Assembly (NCBI RefSeq): GCF_022814725.1
Contig: NZ_CP093442.1
Location: forward strand, 2,480,001 to 2,544,000
Direction: 5' to 3'
Origin: Bdellovibrio reynosensis
Lineage (GTDB): Bacteria > Bdellovibrionota > Bdellovibrionia > Bdellovibrionales > Bdellovibrionaceae
DNA: 64,000 nt
Shown here: positions 10,802 through 18,647 of the stretch, in pieces
How the letters are laid out: each line of letters starts with the position of its first letter
Numbering within the stretch: position 1 is the first letter of the stretch
Program-made: the position numbers and the translations under genes
The notes under the pieces: generated by a model
Database searches by the model: none
Told to the model about the DNA's origin: nothing
What the model saw: only the letters and a program-made list of their open reading frames with translations

Positions 10802-11487
10802 GCTTTTTTACCAAAAAGCACGTCACGAATTTGATAAAGGCCTGGCTTTTTTTGTTTAACTAACCAAGTCGCTGCTTGAACGGCACCTTTAGCAAAAACA
10901 GTGCGATTAAGGGCGTTGTGTTCAAACACCAAAACTTCTTCATCACTCATCGAATAAACTTTATGAATCCCGAAAACACCGCCACCGCGAATCGCTAAGG
11001 GTTCTGGCAAATCTTTTTGCACGGCTTTTTTTAAATTTTCCTGCAAAGTAATCGCAGTGCCTGACGGTTTGTCTTTTTTCTTATTGTGGTGGATTTCTTC
11101 AATTTGGAAGTCAAAGTGAGAAATCGCAGCTAGTGACTTAAGTGCTTCGTTAAGTACAGCAACACCTAAGCTCATATTTGAAGACCACAGAACAGGAAAG
11201 GTTTTGCTATATTTTTCTAGTAAATCTTTTTCTTTTTTTGAAAAGCCGGTAGTGCCGCAAACTACGGGAGTTTTGTGTTCACTGGCTCTTTTAAGAACGT
11301 CTTTTAAAGCCTCGGGTGAAGAAAAATCAATCCACACATCGACTTGAGCTGCTTTTCTTGAATCCCATTTGTCCTCGCGATCAAACGGATAAAAAACTTC
11401 AGCGCCCTTCGTGTTTTCAATTACTTTAGCAATTTCCTGGCCCATGCGTCCGCTGGCACCGACGATCCCGAACTTCAATTTCTTCAC
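10798..11487 (-). CDS. dapB: 4-hydroxy-tetrahydrodipicolinate reductase
   Basis: NAD(P)H-dependent reductase of the lysine/diaminopimelate pathway. It shows the nucleotide-binding motif GIVGASGRMGQEI at the N-terminus, CGTTGFS (about 92), SSNMSLGV, and the DapB signature EIHHNKKKDKPSGTA containing the catalytic His and Lys. The 229-residue length is slightly short (about 240-270 is usual) because of a compact first domain (VFYPFDREDKWDSRK). It overlaps dapA and the FolK-like gene by four bases each (ATGA), so translation is coupled. It supplies meso-diaminopimelate for the cell wall, together with dapA and dapF. Confidence 0.97.
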   Translation of the reverse strand: MKKLKFGIVGASGRMGQEIAKVIENTKGAEVFYPFDREDKWDSRKAAQVDVWIDFSSPEALKDVLKRASEHKTPVVCGTTGFSKKEKDLLEKYSKTFPVLWSSNMSLGVAVLNEALKSLAAISHFDFQIEEIHHNKKKDKPSGTAITLQENLKKAVQKDLPEPLAIRGGGVFGIHKVYSMSDEEVLVFEHNALNRTVFAKGAVQAATWLVKQKKPGLYQIRDVLFGKKA

Positions 11488-12365
11488 ACTAAACCCACTT
11501 TTTTCATCTCGGCATGCAAGCTTTCTGTATGCTCTGGTGATAATTCCACCAACGGTAAACGCATTGAAGCTGAATCAATTACACCCATTAACTGCAATGC
11601 TTTTTTGACAGGAATTGGATTTGCTTCAACAAAAAGCAAGTTTATCAAGTTCATGTATTTATTAATATCCGTGCGAGCTTTTTCAATTTGCCCTTCAGAA
11701 GCCCACTGTCTCCATTGCACCATTTGTTTTGGAATCACATGGGTTGCTACTGAAATAACACCATGGCCACCAGCTGCTAAGAATTCAACGTAAGTTCCAT
11801 CATCCCCTGAAAGCATCACGAAATCTTTTCCACAAGCTTTCATGATTTCGCTAGCAAGATCAATTTTTCCAGTGGCTTCTTTAATGCCAATAACTCCTTT
11901 AACCTTAGAAAGGTTGGTCACAGTTTCAGGAGCAAGTGAGGTCACAGTTCTGCCAGGAACGTTGTAAAGCAAAGTTGGAATATTCACCGACGATGCGATT
12001 GCCTTAAAGTGTTCATACAATCCTCTTTGTGGAGGTTTATTGTAATAAGGAACAACAACCAAAATCGCGTCAGCGCCCATGGCTTCAGCTTTTTTTGAAT
12101 CTTCAATGGACTTTGCTGTATTGTTAGATCCTGTTCCTACGATCAAAGGAACGGAAGGTCCTACTGACGAACGAATATGTTTAAAAAGCTCTGACACTTC
12201 AGAAGATGAAAGTGTAGGGCTTTCCGCAGTTGTACCATTAACGACAAAACCGTTAATGCCACCATCAAGTTGTTGCTTTAGCAGTCGATCCAAAGATGAA
12301 AAATCAATTTTGTCGTTTTTAAAAGGCGTAATTAGCGCCGTGAACGTACCTCTAAAGTCTTTCAT
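11484..12365 (-). CDS. dapA: 4-hydroxy-tetrahydrodipicolinate synthase
   Basis: Condenses pyruvate with aspartate semialdehyde, the committed step of the diaminopimelate branch. A (beta/alpha)8 barrel of 293 residues with the N-terminal FRGTFTALITPFK, GTTAESPTL, the tyrosine in VVPYYNKPPQRGLYEHF, LYNVPGRT, the Schiff-base lysine in GVIGIKEATG (about 165) and LSGDDGTYVEFLAAGG. All catalytic residues expected for DapA are present. It overlaps dapF upstream and dapB downstream by four bases each. Nothing in the sequence suggests a lysine riboswitch, since it is internal to an operon. Confidence 0.98.
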   Translation of the reverse strand: MKDFRGTFTALITPFKNDKIDFSSLDRLLKQQLDGGINGFVVNGTTAESPTLSSSEVSELFKHIRSSVGPSVPLIVGTGSNNTAKSIEDSKKAEAMGADAILVVVPYYNKPPQRGLYEHFKAIASSVNIPTLLYNVPGRTVTSLAPETVTNLSKVKGVIGIKEATGKIDLASEIMKACGKDFVMLSGDDGTYVEFLAAGGHGVISVATHVIPKQMVQWRQWASEGQIEKARTDINKYMNLINLLFVEANPIPVKKALQLMGVIDSASMRLPLVELSPEHTESLHAEMKKVGLV

Positions 12366-13216
12366 CGAACCACCTCAAGATTATATTTAAAATCACCAAC
12401 AAATACGGCTTCACCAGTCATAAGCGGATGAACCTCTTTGTCATTAAAGACTACTTGCAAAGATCCACCAGGCATTTGCACAACCACTTTGGGTTGATTA
12501 CTACCTTGCGCATGAACGAAAGCCGCTGCCACGGCACCCGTGCCACAAGCTAAAGTGTAATCTTCAACTCCACGTTCAAAGGTGACAGCTTTGATGTGGT
12601 TTTCAGAATCTACAGCATAAAAAGTCACATTCGCCCCGGCAGGCTTTAAATCCGGATGGTGGCGGGCAGCTCTTGCCATTTCTTTTAAAGAAAGGGTCGC
12701 AGATAAGTCAGAAATTTTTTGTACCAAGTGAGGTACACCTGTGTTCACCAAAACAAACTTTTCGGTTTTATCGCCGATTTTTAAAATCTGTTCTTGGTTT
12801 ACCATCTTTGCTTCAGGCATTAATACCCGAACATGCCCATCCCCAAGGATTTGTGTCGTTACCAACCCTGCACCTGTTTCAAACTTTAAAGAATTTTTTT
12901 CAGCAGGTTCCATGGTTTCATAACAGTAAAGAGCCGCGCAGCGAGCCGCGTTTCCGCACATCTCTGCTGTCGAGCCATCGCTATTATAAAAGTCCCATTT
13001 AAAATCAAAGTCTTTGTCGCCAGACTCGATCAACAATAGACCGTCTGTTGCTAGCCCTAAGATTTTATCACAAACAAGTTTTGCAAATTGGGGCCGAGAA
13101 AGTCCCAACTTGATTTCAGTGCCGACCCATTCAGAACCGTCACGCGCGTCTACTAAGGCAAACGTGTTTCCTGCTCCGGACATCTTTGTGATATTCACCG
13201 GTAAAAAGTTTTTCAC
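12362..13216 (-). CDS. dapF: Diaminopimelate epimerase
   Basis: Converts LL- to meso-diaminopimelate by a two-cysteine, cofactor-free mechanism. Both catalytic cysteine loops are visible: MCGNAARC (about 88) and ACGTGAVAAAF (about 229), together with the N-terminal ITKMSGAGNTFALVDARD and the later TFERGVEDYTL. The 284-residue length is typical. It sits between an LptM-like small lipoprotein (overlap four bases) and dapA (overlap four bases). The lipoprotein-dapF pairing is also found in enterobacteria. Confidence 0.98.
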   Translation of the reverse strand: MKNFLPVNITKMSGAGNTFALVDARDGSEWVGTEIKLGLSRPQFAKLVCDKILGLATDGLLLIESGDKDFDFKWDFYNSDGSTAEMCGNAARCAALYCYETMEPAEKNSLKFETGAGLVTTQILGDGHVRVLMPEAKMVNQEQILKIGDKTEKFVLVNTGVPHLVQKISDLSATLSLKEMARAARHHPDLKPAGANVTFYAVDSENHIKAVTFERGVEDYTLACGTGAVAAAFVHAQGSNQPKVVVQMPGGSLQVVFNDKEVHPLMTGEAVFVGDFKYNLEVVR

Positions 13217-13425
13217 GGCTCCTCCGTGGTTGAGGAATCATTTTCTTCATCTTCAAGTGAACGATATTTTTTCTGATACTTTTTTTGTTCGGCTTCTTTT
13301 AGGATGGGTTTTCCATGTCCAATGGGTGCAGGGTTTAGTGGCGGAAGCGGTTTCCCTTTCACTCCACATGCACTAAGCCCAAAAACGACGACCATCGCTA
13401 AGAAAATATTATTCAGGCGTTCCAT
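13213..13425 (-). CDS. Small LptM/YifL-like lipoprotein
   Basis: A 70-residue lipoprotein: signal peptide MERLNNIFLAMVVVFG, lipobox LSAC with Cys20, then CGVKGKPLPPLNP, the short motif typical of the LptM (YifL) family, followed by a charged tail. LptM of E. coli helps the LPS translocon LptD mature, and its gene lies directly upstream of dapF, exactly as here. The assignment is inferred from the motif plus this synteny; the tail (KKYRSLEDEENDSSTTEEP) is not conserved in a way I can judge. It overlaps the TPR gene upstream by 17 bases. Confidence 0.7.
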   Translation of the reverse strand: MERLNNIFLAMVVVFGLSACGVKGKPLPPLNPAPIGHGKPILKEAEQKKYQKKYRSLEDEENDSSTTEEP

Positions 13426-14275
13426 TCATCCCCTTTAACTCGCTTTCAACCTCGGCAAGGTGTCGGCAAAGCATGGGGTCTATCATATACTGTCTATACT
13501 GATTCGCTGAAATGTTTTTGCAGGTCATCACGTATTTCTGGGCAATGTCTAAGTTCGTGCGTTTTTGCGCTAAATCAAATTTCCACAACCAATAGGATGT
13601 TTCAGGGTACTTATCGTCGGACTTTTTCAAATTGGTAAGAACTTCTTGGGCTTTTACTAGGTTCTTGGCAGAAATATATTTGTCCGCTTCTAAAACTGAC
13701 CAGAACTTTTGCAGTGGGGATTTCTTAATAACCACGGTATCGGCCAATCTTTGATAATCAACCCATTTACCAAGGCACCCATAGGCTTGGGCCAGGCTTA
13801 GTTTGAATTCTTCATCATAGGGAAGAGCCCAAATTTGTTTTTGCACAAGCTCTAGGGCATTTTTGCAGTCCCCCTTGGCGATTAAAAGGCGGGACTGTTC
13901 TTTGATGATAGAAAAGTTGTCAGGTTCAATGCGAGAAGCTTCGACGACCTTATCTAAGGCTTGATTAAGTTCGTTTTTACGAAGTGAAACACCGGTTTCA
14001 AAAAGCTGTTGGGCCTTATCACTAAAGAAAATATGCCCCACTTCAGAAATTGTTTTTTTAAGTTCAGCAATAGCCTGCGGACGGGTTTCTTTTTGCAAAG
14101 CATTGGCAAGGATGTTGAGCGCCTGTTGGCGATCTCTTTGCAAACTTAAGTTGTAGGCTTTTTCGATAATATCTTTATACGTCTCAGACTTAGCGGGCTT
14201 GGTCTGAGCGAAACTAACAAGGCAAGAAAAAGAAAGAGCCGCTATAAGAGCGGCTCTTTTAAAATTCAATCTCAT
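13409..14275 (-). CDS. Exported tetratricopeptide-repeat protein
   Basis: A 288-residue protein with an N-terminal signal peptide (RAALIAALSFSCLVSFAQ, cleavage likely after AFAQ-type site). A helical repeat region follows with TPR-like spacing (AYNLSLQRDRQQALNILANAL; EPDNFSIIKEQSRLLIAKGDCKNALELV; YDEEFKLSLAQAYGCLGKW). TPR proteins are protein-interaction scaffolds; the partner here is unknown. It starts only three bases after the previous stop and overlaps the LptM-like gene by 17 bases, which places it inside the ftsK-dap operon. An envelope-assembly scaffold role is an inference from location. Confidence 0.72.
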   Translation of the reverse strand: MRLNFKRAALIAALSFSCLVSFAQTKPAKSETYKDIIEKAYNLSLQRDRQQALNILANALQKETRPQAIAELKKTISEVGHIFFSDKAQQLFETGVSLRKNELNQALDKVVEASRIEPDNFSIIKEQSRLLIAKGDCKNALELVQKQIWALPYDEEFKLSLAQAYGCLGKWVDYQRLADTVVIKKSPLQKFWSVLEADKYISAKNLVKAQEVLTNLKKSDDKYPETSYWLWKFDLAQKRTNLDIAQKYVMTCKNISANQYRQYMIDPMLCRHLAEVESELKGMNGTPE

Positions 14276-14278
14276 TGA

Positions 14279-14851
14279 TTATTGTTTTTGGAATGATTTC
14301 AAAACAACAGTCACTTGACCGAATTGGCTTGGAGCAACTTGTTTCAACAAACCAGACATTGGAACTTTCTCTGGGTTGATCCATGCGTTGATTTCAGCGT
14401 TTTGTTCTTTGTCTTTTAGACGAGCGTGGATGCACTCGAAAGTACCAGCAGGAACTGTGATTGTAGCTTCTTTAACTTCGATCACTTCTACGTCTTGTTT
14501 AGGTACTTGTTGTTCTTTACCGTTAACTAGCATTTTTTTGATTTCGCCAGTGTTTGGATCGATCAAAGTTTCGATTTTTTGTTTGCCAGCAAAACCAAGA
14601 TCAGCATCTTGTTGCATCCAGATTCCATCGTTGCCGATAGACTTCACAGACATAACCATAGTTCCTTTTAAGAAACCCATGTCGATCGTGTAGTCAGCGC
14701 GATCGCCAACTTTCCAGTCCAAACCCAAAGTGCGAGCTTGGTCCATGATTGCAGGCATTTGAACCTGAACTAAAACATCGTGTGCTGTTGGAGCAGCAAC
14801 TGCATTTAATGAGAACGCCAAACCTAAAGCGGCGATAAGAGCCTTAAACAT
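14279..14851 (-). CDS. Secreted/periplasmic protein of unknown function
   Basis: A 190-residue protein with a clear signal peptide (MFKALIAALGLAFSLNAVAA, cleavage after AVAA). The frame extends further upstream, but the ATG at 14851 has AAGGAGGAATT directly in front and begins the signal peptide, so it was chosen. The mature part is beta-rich (ADYTIDMGFLKGTMVMSVKSIGNDGIWMQQD; TIETL-like IETLIDPNTGEIKKMLVNG; ATITVPAGTFECIHARLKD), resembling periplasmic beta-barrel or lipocalin-like folds, but no family was recognised. It lies 70 bases downstream of ftsK and three bases before the TPR gene, and is probably in the same transcription unit. Confidence 0.7.
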   Translation of the reverse strand: MFKALIAALGLAFSLNAVAAPTAHDVLVQVQMPAIMDQARTLGLDWKVGDRADYTIDMGFLKGTMVMSVKSIGNDGIWMQQDADLGFAGKQKIETLIDPNTGEIKKMLVNGKEQQVPKQDVEVIEVKEATITVPAGTFECIHARLKDKEQNAEINAWINPEKVPMSGLLKQVAPSQFGQVTVVLKSFQKQ

Positions 14852-14921
14852 AATTCCTCCTTGATTGTTTATGGTGCTTTTAATCACACCACGACCAAGG
14901 GAGGGCCCGTCAAGGCTCAAT

Positions 14922-17327
14922 TTATTGTTCTCCGAAACTTCCTACGAGAACTTGACGCGGCTTGCTGCCATTTGATGGTCCCACAACACCTTCGCGTTCA
15001 AAAACTTCAATCAATCTTGCTGCTCTTGGGTAACCCAATTTGAATTTTCGTTGAATTAATGAAGCTGAAACTTCCTTTTGTGCTGAAGCCCAAGAAAGTA
15101 TTTCGTCATAGCGTTCATCATACTCTTCTTCTTCAAATCCAGAAGCTCCACCTTCGCCAGCTTCTGATCCATCCGGAGCAAAACCTTCAAGAGCACGCAT
15201 TGCTAAAGGATCGTATTCAGGTTCTGCTTGAACGGCCCAGTGTTTAACGACATTGCCAATTTCTTTATCTGACAAATAAGGACCGTGATGACGAGTCGGC
15301 TTACCCACACCTGGAGCTTGGAATAACATATCACCATTTGGAAGAAGTCGTTCTGCGCCAGAATCATCAATGATAATTCGCGAGTCCATTTTTGATGCCA
15401 CCTTCAAAGCGACACGACCTGGGATATTGGTTTTAATCAATCCCGTAACTACGTCTTTGCGCGGTGATTGGGTTGCAAGGATCAAGTGAATACCACAAGC
15501 ACGAGCTTTCTGAGTTAAGCGCTGAATGGGTTCCTCGATGTTTTGTTTTTCAACGATCATCAAGTCAGCCAGCTCATCCACGACGATTACGATATAAGGA
15601 AGTGGTTGATAGTAGTACTGCTCAAGCTTGGCTTTTCCTTCTTCAAGCTCCAAGTTGATTTTTTCATGCTCTTCAACTTCGTTCTTGGCAAGATTTCCCG
15701 TTTTTTCATTGAAAGCTTCAATCTTACCAACACCGAATTTTGATAAAGATTTATAGCGTTTTTCCATTTCACGCACGGCCCACTTTAAAGCAGTCGAAGC
15801 TTTTTTAGGTTCTGTCACGTGTGGAAGCACTAGATGAGGCACAGTTGAAAACGGAGCTAAGTCGACCATTTTCGGGTCAATCAAAACTAAACGTAGGGTT
15901 TTAGGGGAATGTCTAAACAGAAGACCCGTAATAATTGATCCTACAAATACCGACTTACCAGAGCCTGTCGTACCAGCAATAAGTAAGTGAGGCATTTTTC
16001 TTAAGTCGACAACTTTTGGTTCACCATCCACCGCACGGCCAACGGCCATTGGTAAAGCAAGATCTTCACTCCAGAAAGTGTCTTCGGCGATAAGATCTTT
16101 ATAATAAACTGTTTCACGCTTTAAATTCGCAGTTTCAATACCAACAACGTCTGTACCAGGAATGTGTCCCACCACGCGCACTGATTCAGAAGAAAGTGCC
16201 AAAGATAAATCATCTTCTAGCTCAGAGATCTTACTGATCTTAACGTCGGCATTAGGTTTAAATTCGTACATTGTAACCAGGGGCCCTGGTTTCGCATCGA
16301 CAATCTGGCCTTCAATAGAGAAGTTCTTAAGTTTCTCTACAAGTGAATCGGCCTTACGCTGAATTTCGGCTTTATCAATTTTAATACGGGAAGCCGGAGG
16401 ATCTTCAAGGAGTCCAAGCTTAGGCATATCCCAATTTTCAATTCGACGAGGTGGTTTGACCTTCATCACGACTTTACGTTTCTGCGATAGGCGGACTGCT
16501 GGAGTTTCTTCTTCATCCTCCATGCCCTCTTCTTCATCTTCTTCAACTTCTTCTTCGTCAGCAATGGCTTTGAATTTTGTTTGTACGGCCCCACGAAGAT
16601 CTACTGTTTCTTTTTCGTCGCCTTCTTCTTCTTCCTCTTCGTCTTTATCTACAAATTTTTTGTCAGAAAGTGGAAATACAGTTTTGTTCTTATCAGCCTT
16701 AGAAGCTTTTGGTTTCTTTTTATCAGTAACAAACATGCCACCAAAGAAAGCGGCAATTTTGTCTGTCGTTTTTTTCTTTTTTAGATAAGCAAGTAAATCA
16801 CGTGGTGCTTCAGTCAATTCCTGCAACGACTTTTCAAAGTAAAACACGATCAGCACAGCCATCAATGAAAGCAAGATGACTTGCACACCGATAGAATTAA
16901 ATGCGCGCATTAATGCTTGAGAAACACCTAAACCTAAAAGGCCGCCCAGATAAATTTGTTTTTGGAAGATCTTTGTCGTTGGCAAATACAGCGACAACAA
17001 GGCTGCTGTATTTACGATAAGCATAAGGGCCCAAACGAAGCGGATATTCTTAAGATTTAAAGACTCTCCTCGAAAACTTGCGATAGCGACGCGGAAAAAG
17101 CAGGTCACCATAACCCAGGCAGCAAGACCCAGGGATTGATAAAGCATATCCGCCAGGAAACTTCCCACAATACCGCAGTAATTGGTGGCCCTTAGGCTTT
17201 GACCCGTCGAATTTAACGATGGGTCCATAGGGTTGTAACTAATTAAAGCTAGAGCGAAAAAGAGCCCTAAACCTAAAAAGCTAATTGAGATAACGTCCTG
17301 TCGGTACTTTTTTAGGAATTGATTCAT
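14922..17327 (-). CDS. ftsK: DNA translocase FtsK/SpoIIIE
   Basis: Septum-anchored motor that pumps DNA and clears the terminus during division. The 801 residues contain four N-terminal membrane helices (to about 170). A strongly acidic linker follows (DEEEEEEGDEKE and EEEVEEDEEEGMEDEEE, about 220-270). The alpha/beta motor has Walker A GTTGSGKSVFVGS and Walker B IVIVVDELADLMI, and there is a C-terminal winged-helix gamma domain (SASLIQRKFKLGYPRAARLIEVFEREGVV). The length is similar to B. subtilis SpoIIIE rather than the long E. coli form. It is first in a leftward operon leading into lysine/diaminopimelate genes and diverges from queE, with 113 bases between the starts. Confidence 0.97.
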   Translation of the reverse strand: MNQFLKKYRQDVISISFLGLGLFFALALISYNPMDPSLNSTGQSLRATNYCGIVGSFLADMLYQSLGLAAWVMVTCFFRVAIASFRGESLNLKNIRFVWALMLIVNTAALLSLYLPTTKIFQKQIYLGGLLGLGVSQALMRAFNSIGVQVILLSLMAVLIVFYFEKSLQELTEAPRDLLAYLKKKKTTDKIAAFFGGMFVTDKKKPKASKADKNKTVFPLSDKKFVDKDEEEEEEGDEKETVDLRGAVQTKFKAIADEEEVEEDEEEGMEDEEETPAVRLSQKRKVVMKVKPPRRIENWDMPKLGLLEDPPASRIKIDKAEIQRKADSLVEKLKNFSIEGQIVDAKPGPLVTMYEFKPNADVKISKISELEDDLSLALSSESVRVVGHIPGTDVVGIETANLKRETVYYKDLIAEDTFWSEDLALPMAVGRAVDGEPKVVDLRKMPHLLIAGTTGSGKSVFVGSIITGLLFRHSPKTLRLVLIDPKMVDLAPFSTVPHLVLPHVTEPKKASTALKWAVREMEKRYKSLSKFGVGKIEAFNEKTGNLAKNEVEEHEKINLELEEGKAKLEQYYYQPLPYIVIVVDELADLMIVEKQNIEEPIQRLTQKARACGIHLILATQSPRKDVVTGLIKTNIPGRVALKVASKMDSRIIIDDSGAERLLPNGDMLFQAPGVGKPTRHHGPYLSDKEIGNVVKHWAVQAEPEYDPLAMRALEGFAPDGSEAGEGGASGFEEEEYDERYDEILSWASAQKEVSASLIQRKFKLGYPRAARLIEVFEREGVVGPSNGSKPRQVLVGSFGEQ

Positions 17328-17440
17328 TTAAAAAATTTACGAAATTCCCTACAGTTAGTCAGGCTTAAAGCCCGTGTACTTGACTTAAGCCCTGAGACAC
17401 AGGCAAAACGTCCTGTAACAGCGAGTGAATTTAGGCCTAT

Positions 17441-18079
17441 ATGCTTAAAATAAATGAGATTTTCTATAGTATTCAGGGCGAAACGACTTATGTGGGGAAT
17501 CCCACGGTTTTCGTGCGTCTAACGGCTTGCAATCTGCGCTGCACTTATTGCGACACGAAATATTCTTATTACGAAGGCGAGATGCAAGGCCTTGATGCTA
17601 TCATCGCAACAATCGCTTCGCACAAAACTCCTTACGTTTGTATCACCGGTGGTGAACCTTTGTTACAAAAAGAAGTTCACACATTAATGAAAACTTTGTG
17701 TGACCAAGGTTACAAGGTTTCTTTGGAAACTAGCGGATCAAAAAGCGTTGAAGCAGTGGATCCAAGAGTAAAAATAATTTTAGACGTAAAAACTCCTGAT
17801 AGTGGTGCAGCAGATTCTTTCATTATGGATAACATCCGCTTTTCCACGACCAGCACGGAATACAAGTTTGTCATCTGTTCAGAAGAAGACTTCGTTTGGT
17901 CTGAAACTTTCTGTCGTCAACATAATTTATTCGAAAATTTCGTTGTTTTATACAGTCCATCATACGGCCAAGTATCTGAACGCTGGTTGGCAGAAAAAAT
18001 ATTGCAGCAAAATTCATCTGCAAGGTTGCAATTGCAGCTTCATAAGTATATTTGGTCTTCCGAAACACGCGGAGTATAG
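17441..18079 (+). CDS. queE: 7-carboxy-7-deazaguanine synthase
   Basis: Radical-SAM enzyme that converts carboxy-tetrahydropterin to 7-carboxy-7-deazaguanine in queuosine biosynthesis. QueE signatures are present: MLKINEIFYSIQGETTYVGNP, then the cluster motif C30-NLR-C34-TY-C37 (the CxxxCxxC radical-SAM spacing) and the glycine motif YVCITGGEPLLQ. The 212-residue length matches the family. No other queuosine genes are visible nearby, and no preQ1-riboswitch-like leader was found upstream. It diverges from ftsK. Confidence 0.95.
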   Translation: MLKINEIFYSIQGETTYVGNPTVFVRLTACNLRCTYCDTKYSYYEGEMQGLDAIIATIASHKTPYVCITGGEPLLQKEVHTLMKTLCDQGYKVSLETSGSKSVEAVDPRVKIILDVKTPDSGAADSFIMDNIRFSTTSTEYKFVICSEEDFVWSETFCRQHNLFENFVVLYSPSYGQVSERWLAEKILQQNSSARLQLQLHKYIWSSETRGV

Positions 18080-18195
18080 GATTTTATTTCAGTGATTTTT
18101 TCTGAGCCGACTTTGTCCTCGAAAGAATTTTGAAACAACAATCACTCCAATTAAGCCTGGCAATTTTTGTTAAGCCTGAAAATTTTGGGAGACCC

Positions 18196-18495
18196 ATGAC
18201 GCCGAACCTAAACAGTTCAGATAATCTTTTTGTCGCTAATCTTCAGTCTGTAAGCTTGGAAAAGCTTGTGAAGAGCAAACTTGAAGTTCTATTTGCTCAG
18301 CAAAAAGAAGCACAAGTTGAGCTTAATGGCTTATACAACGTAGTTATCGAACAAGTGGAAAAGCCTCTATTAGAGCTTGCTTTGCGTGCTTATAACGGCA
18401 ATCAGGTGAAAACCGCGCAAATGCTTGGCATCAATCGCAATACTCTTAAGAAGAAAATTGACAACTATAAGATCCGTGTAAAGAAAATGAACTAA
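18196..18495 (+). CDS. Fis-family helix-turn-helix DNA-binding protein
   Basis: A 99-residue protein whose C-terminal 40 residues form the Fis-type helix-turn-helix: LLELALRAYNGNQVKTAQMLGINRNTLKKKIDNYKI. The two-helix core before it (VEKPLLELAL) would form the dimer interface, and the N-terminal part is short and polar as in Fis. The frame is open from 18130, but the ATG at 18196 has GGGAG just upstream and gives the expected Fis length, so it was chosen. It probably acts as a nucleoid-associated or global regulator, or as the DNA-binding remnant of an NtrC-type activator. It precedes a tandem hairpin repeat and dnaB. Confidence 0.8.
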   Translation: MTPNLNSSDNLFVANLQSVSLEKLVKSKLEVLFAQQKEAQVELNGLYNVVIEQVEKPLLELALRAYNGNQVKTAQMLGINRNTLKKKIDNYKIRVKKMN

Positions 18496-18561
18496 TACAT
18501 TCTTTTCAGGCATCAGTGGGCCATCATTTGAACCGCGTCTCAGTCTAAGGCCCACAAATAT

Positions 18562-18619
18562 TACTACGACGAAGTCGGAGTGTAGAAAAGCTACTACGAC
18601 GAAGTCGGAGTGTAGAAAA
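18562..18619 (+). repeat. Tandem hairpin repeat upstream of dnaB (family A)
   Basis: Two copies of a 28-base unit at 18562-18589 and 18592-18619, period 30. Each unit is a partial palindrome: CTAC outer arm, CGAC-GAA-GTCG inner hairpin and GTAG closing arm. The copies are identical over 28 bases. A diverged copy lies on the minus strand between gyrB and gyrA (see 49902). The repeat ends 28 bases before the dnaB start codon. It could be a REP-like element, an RNA hairpin in the dnaB leader or a protein-binding site. Confidence 0.85.
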
Positions 18620-18647
18620 CTACTTTCGTTACTCTAAGAGGGGTTCA

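Noticed and set aside
16456-16788. Long plus-strand frame over ftsK
   Set aside because: It is a low-complexity serine-rich shadow of the acidic linker codons of ftsK read on the opposite strand.
17328-17440. Possible preQ1 riboswitch ahead of queE
   Set aside because: A small ACAGG/CCTGT hairpin exists but the conserved A-rich tail and core of the preQ1 aptamer are missing.
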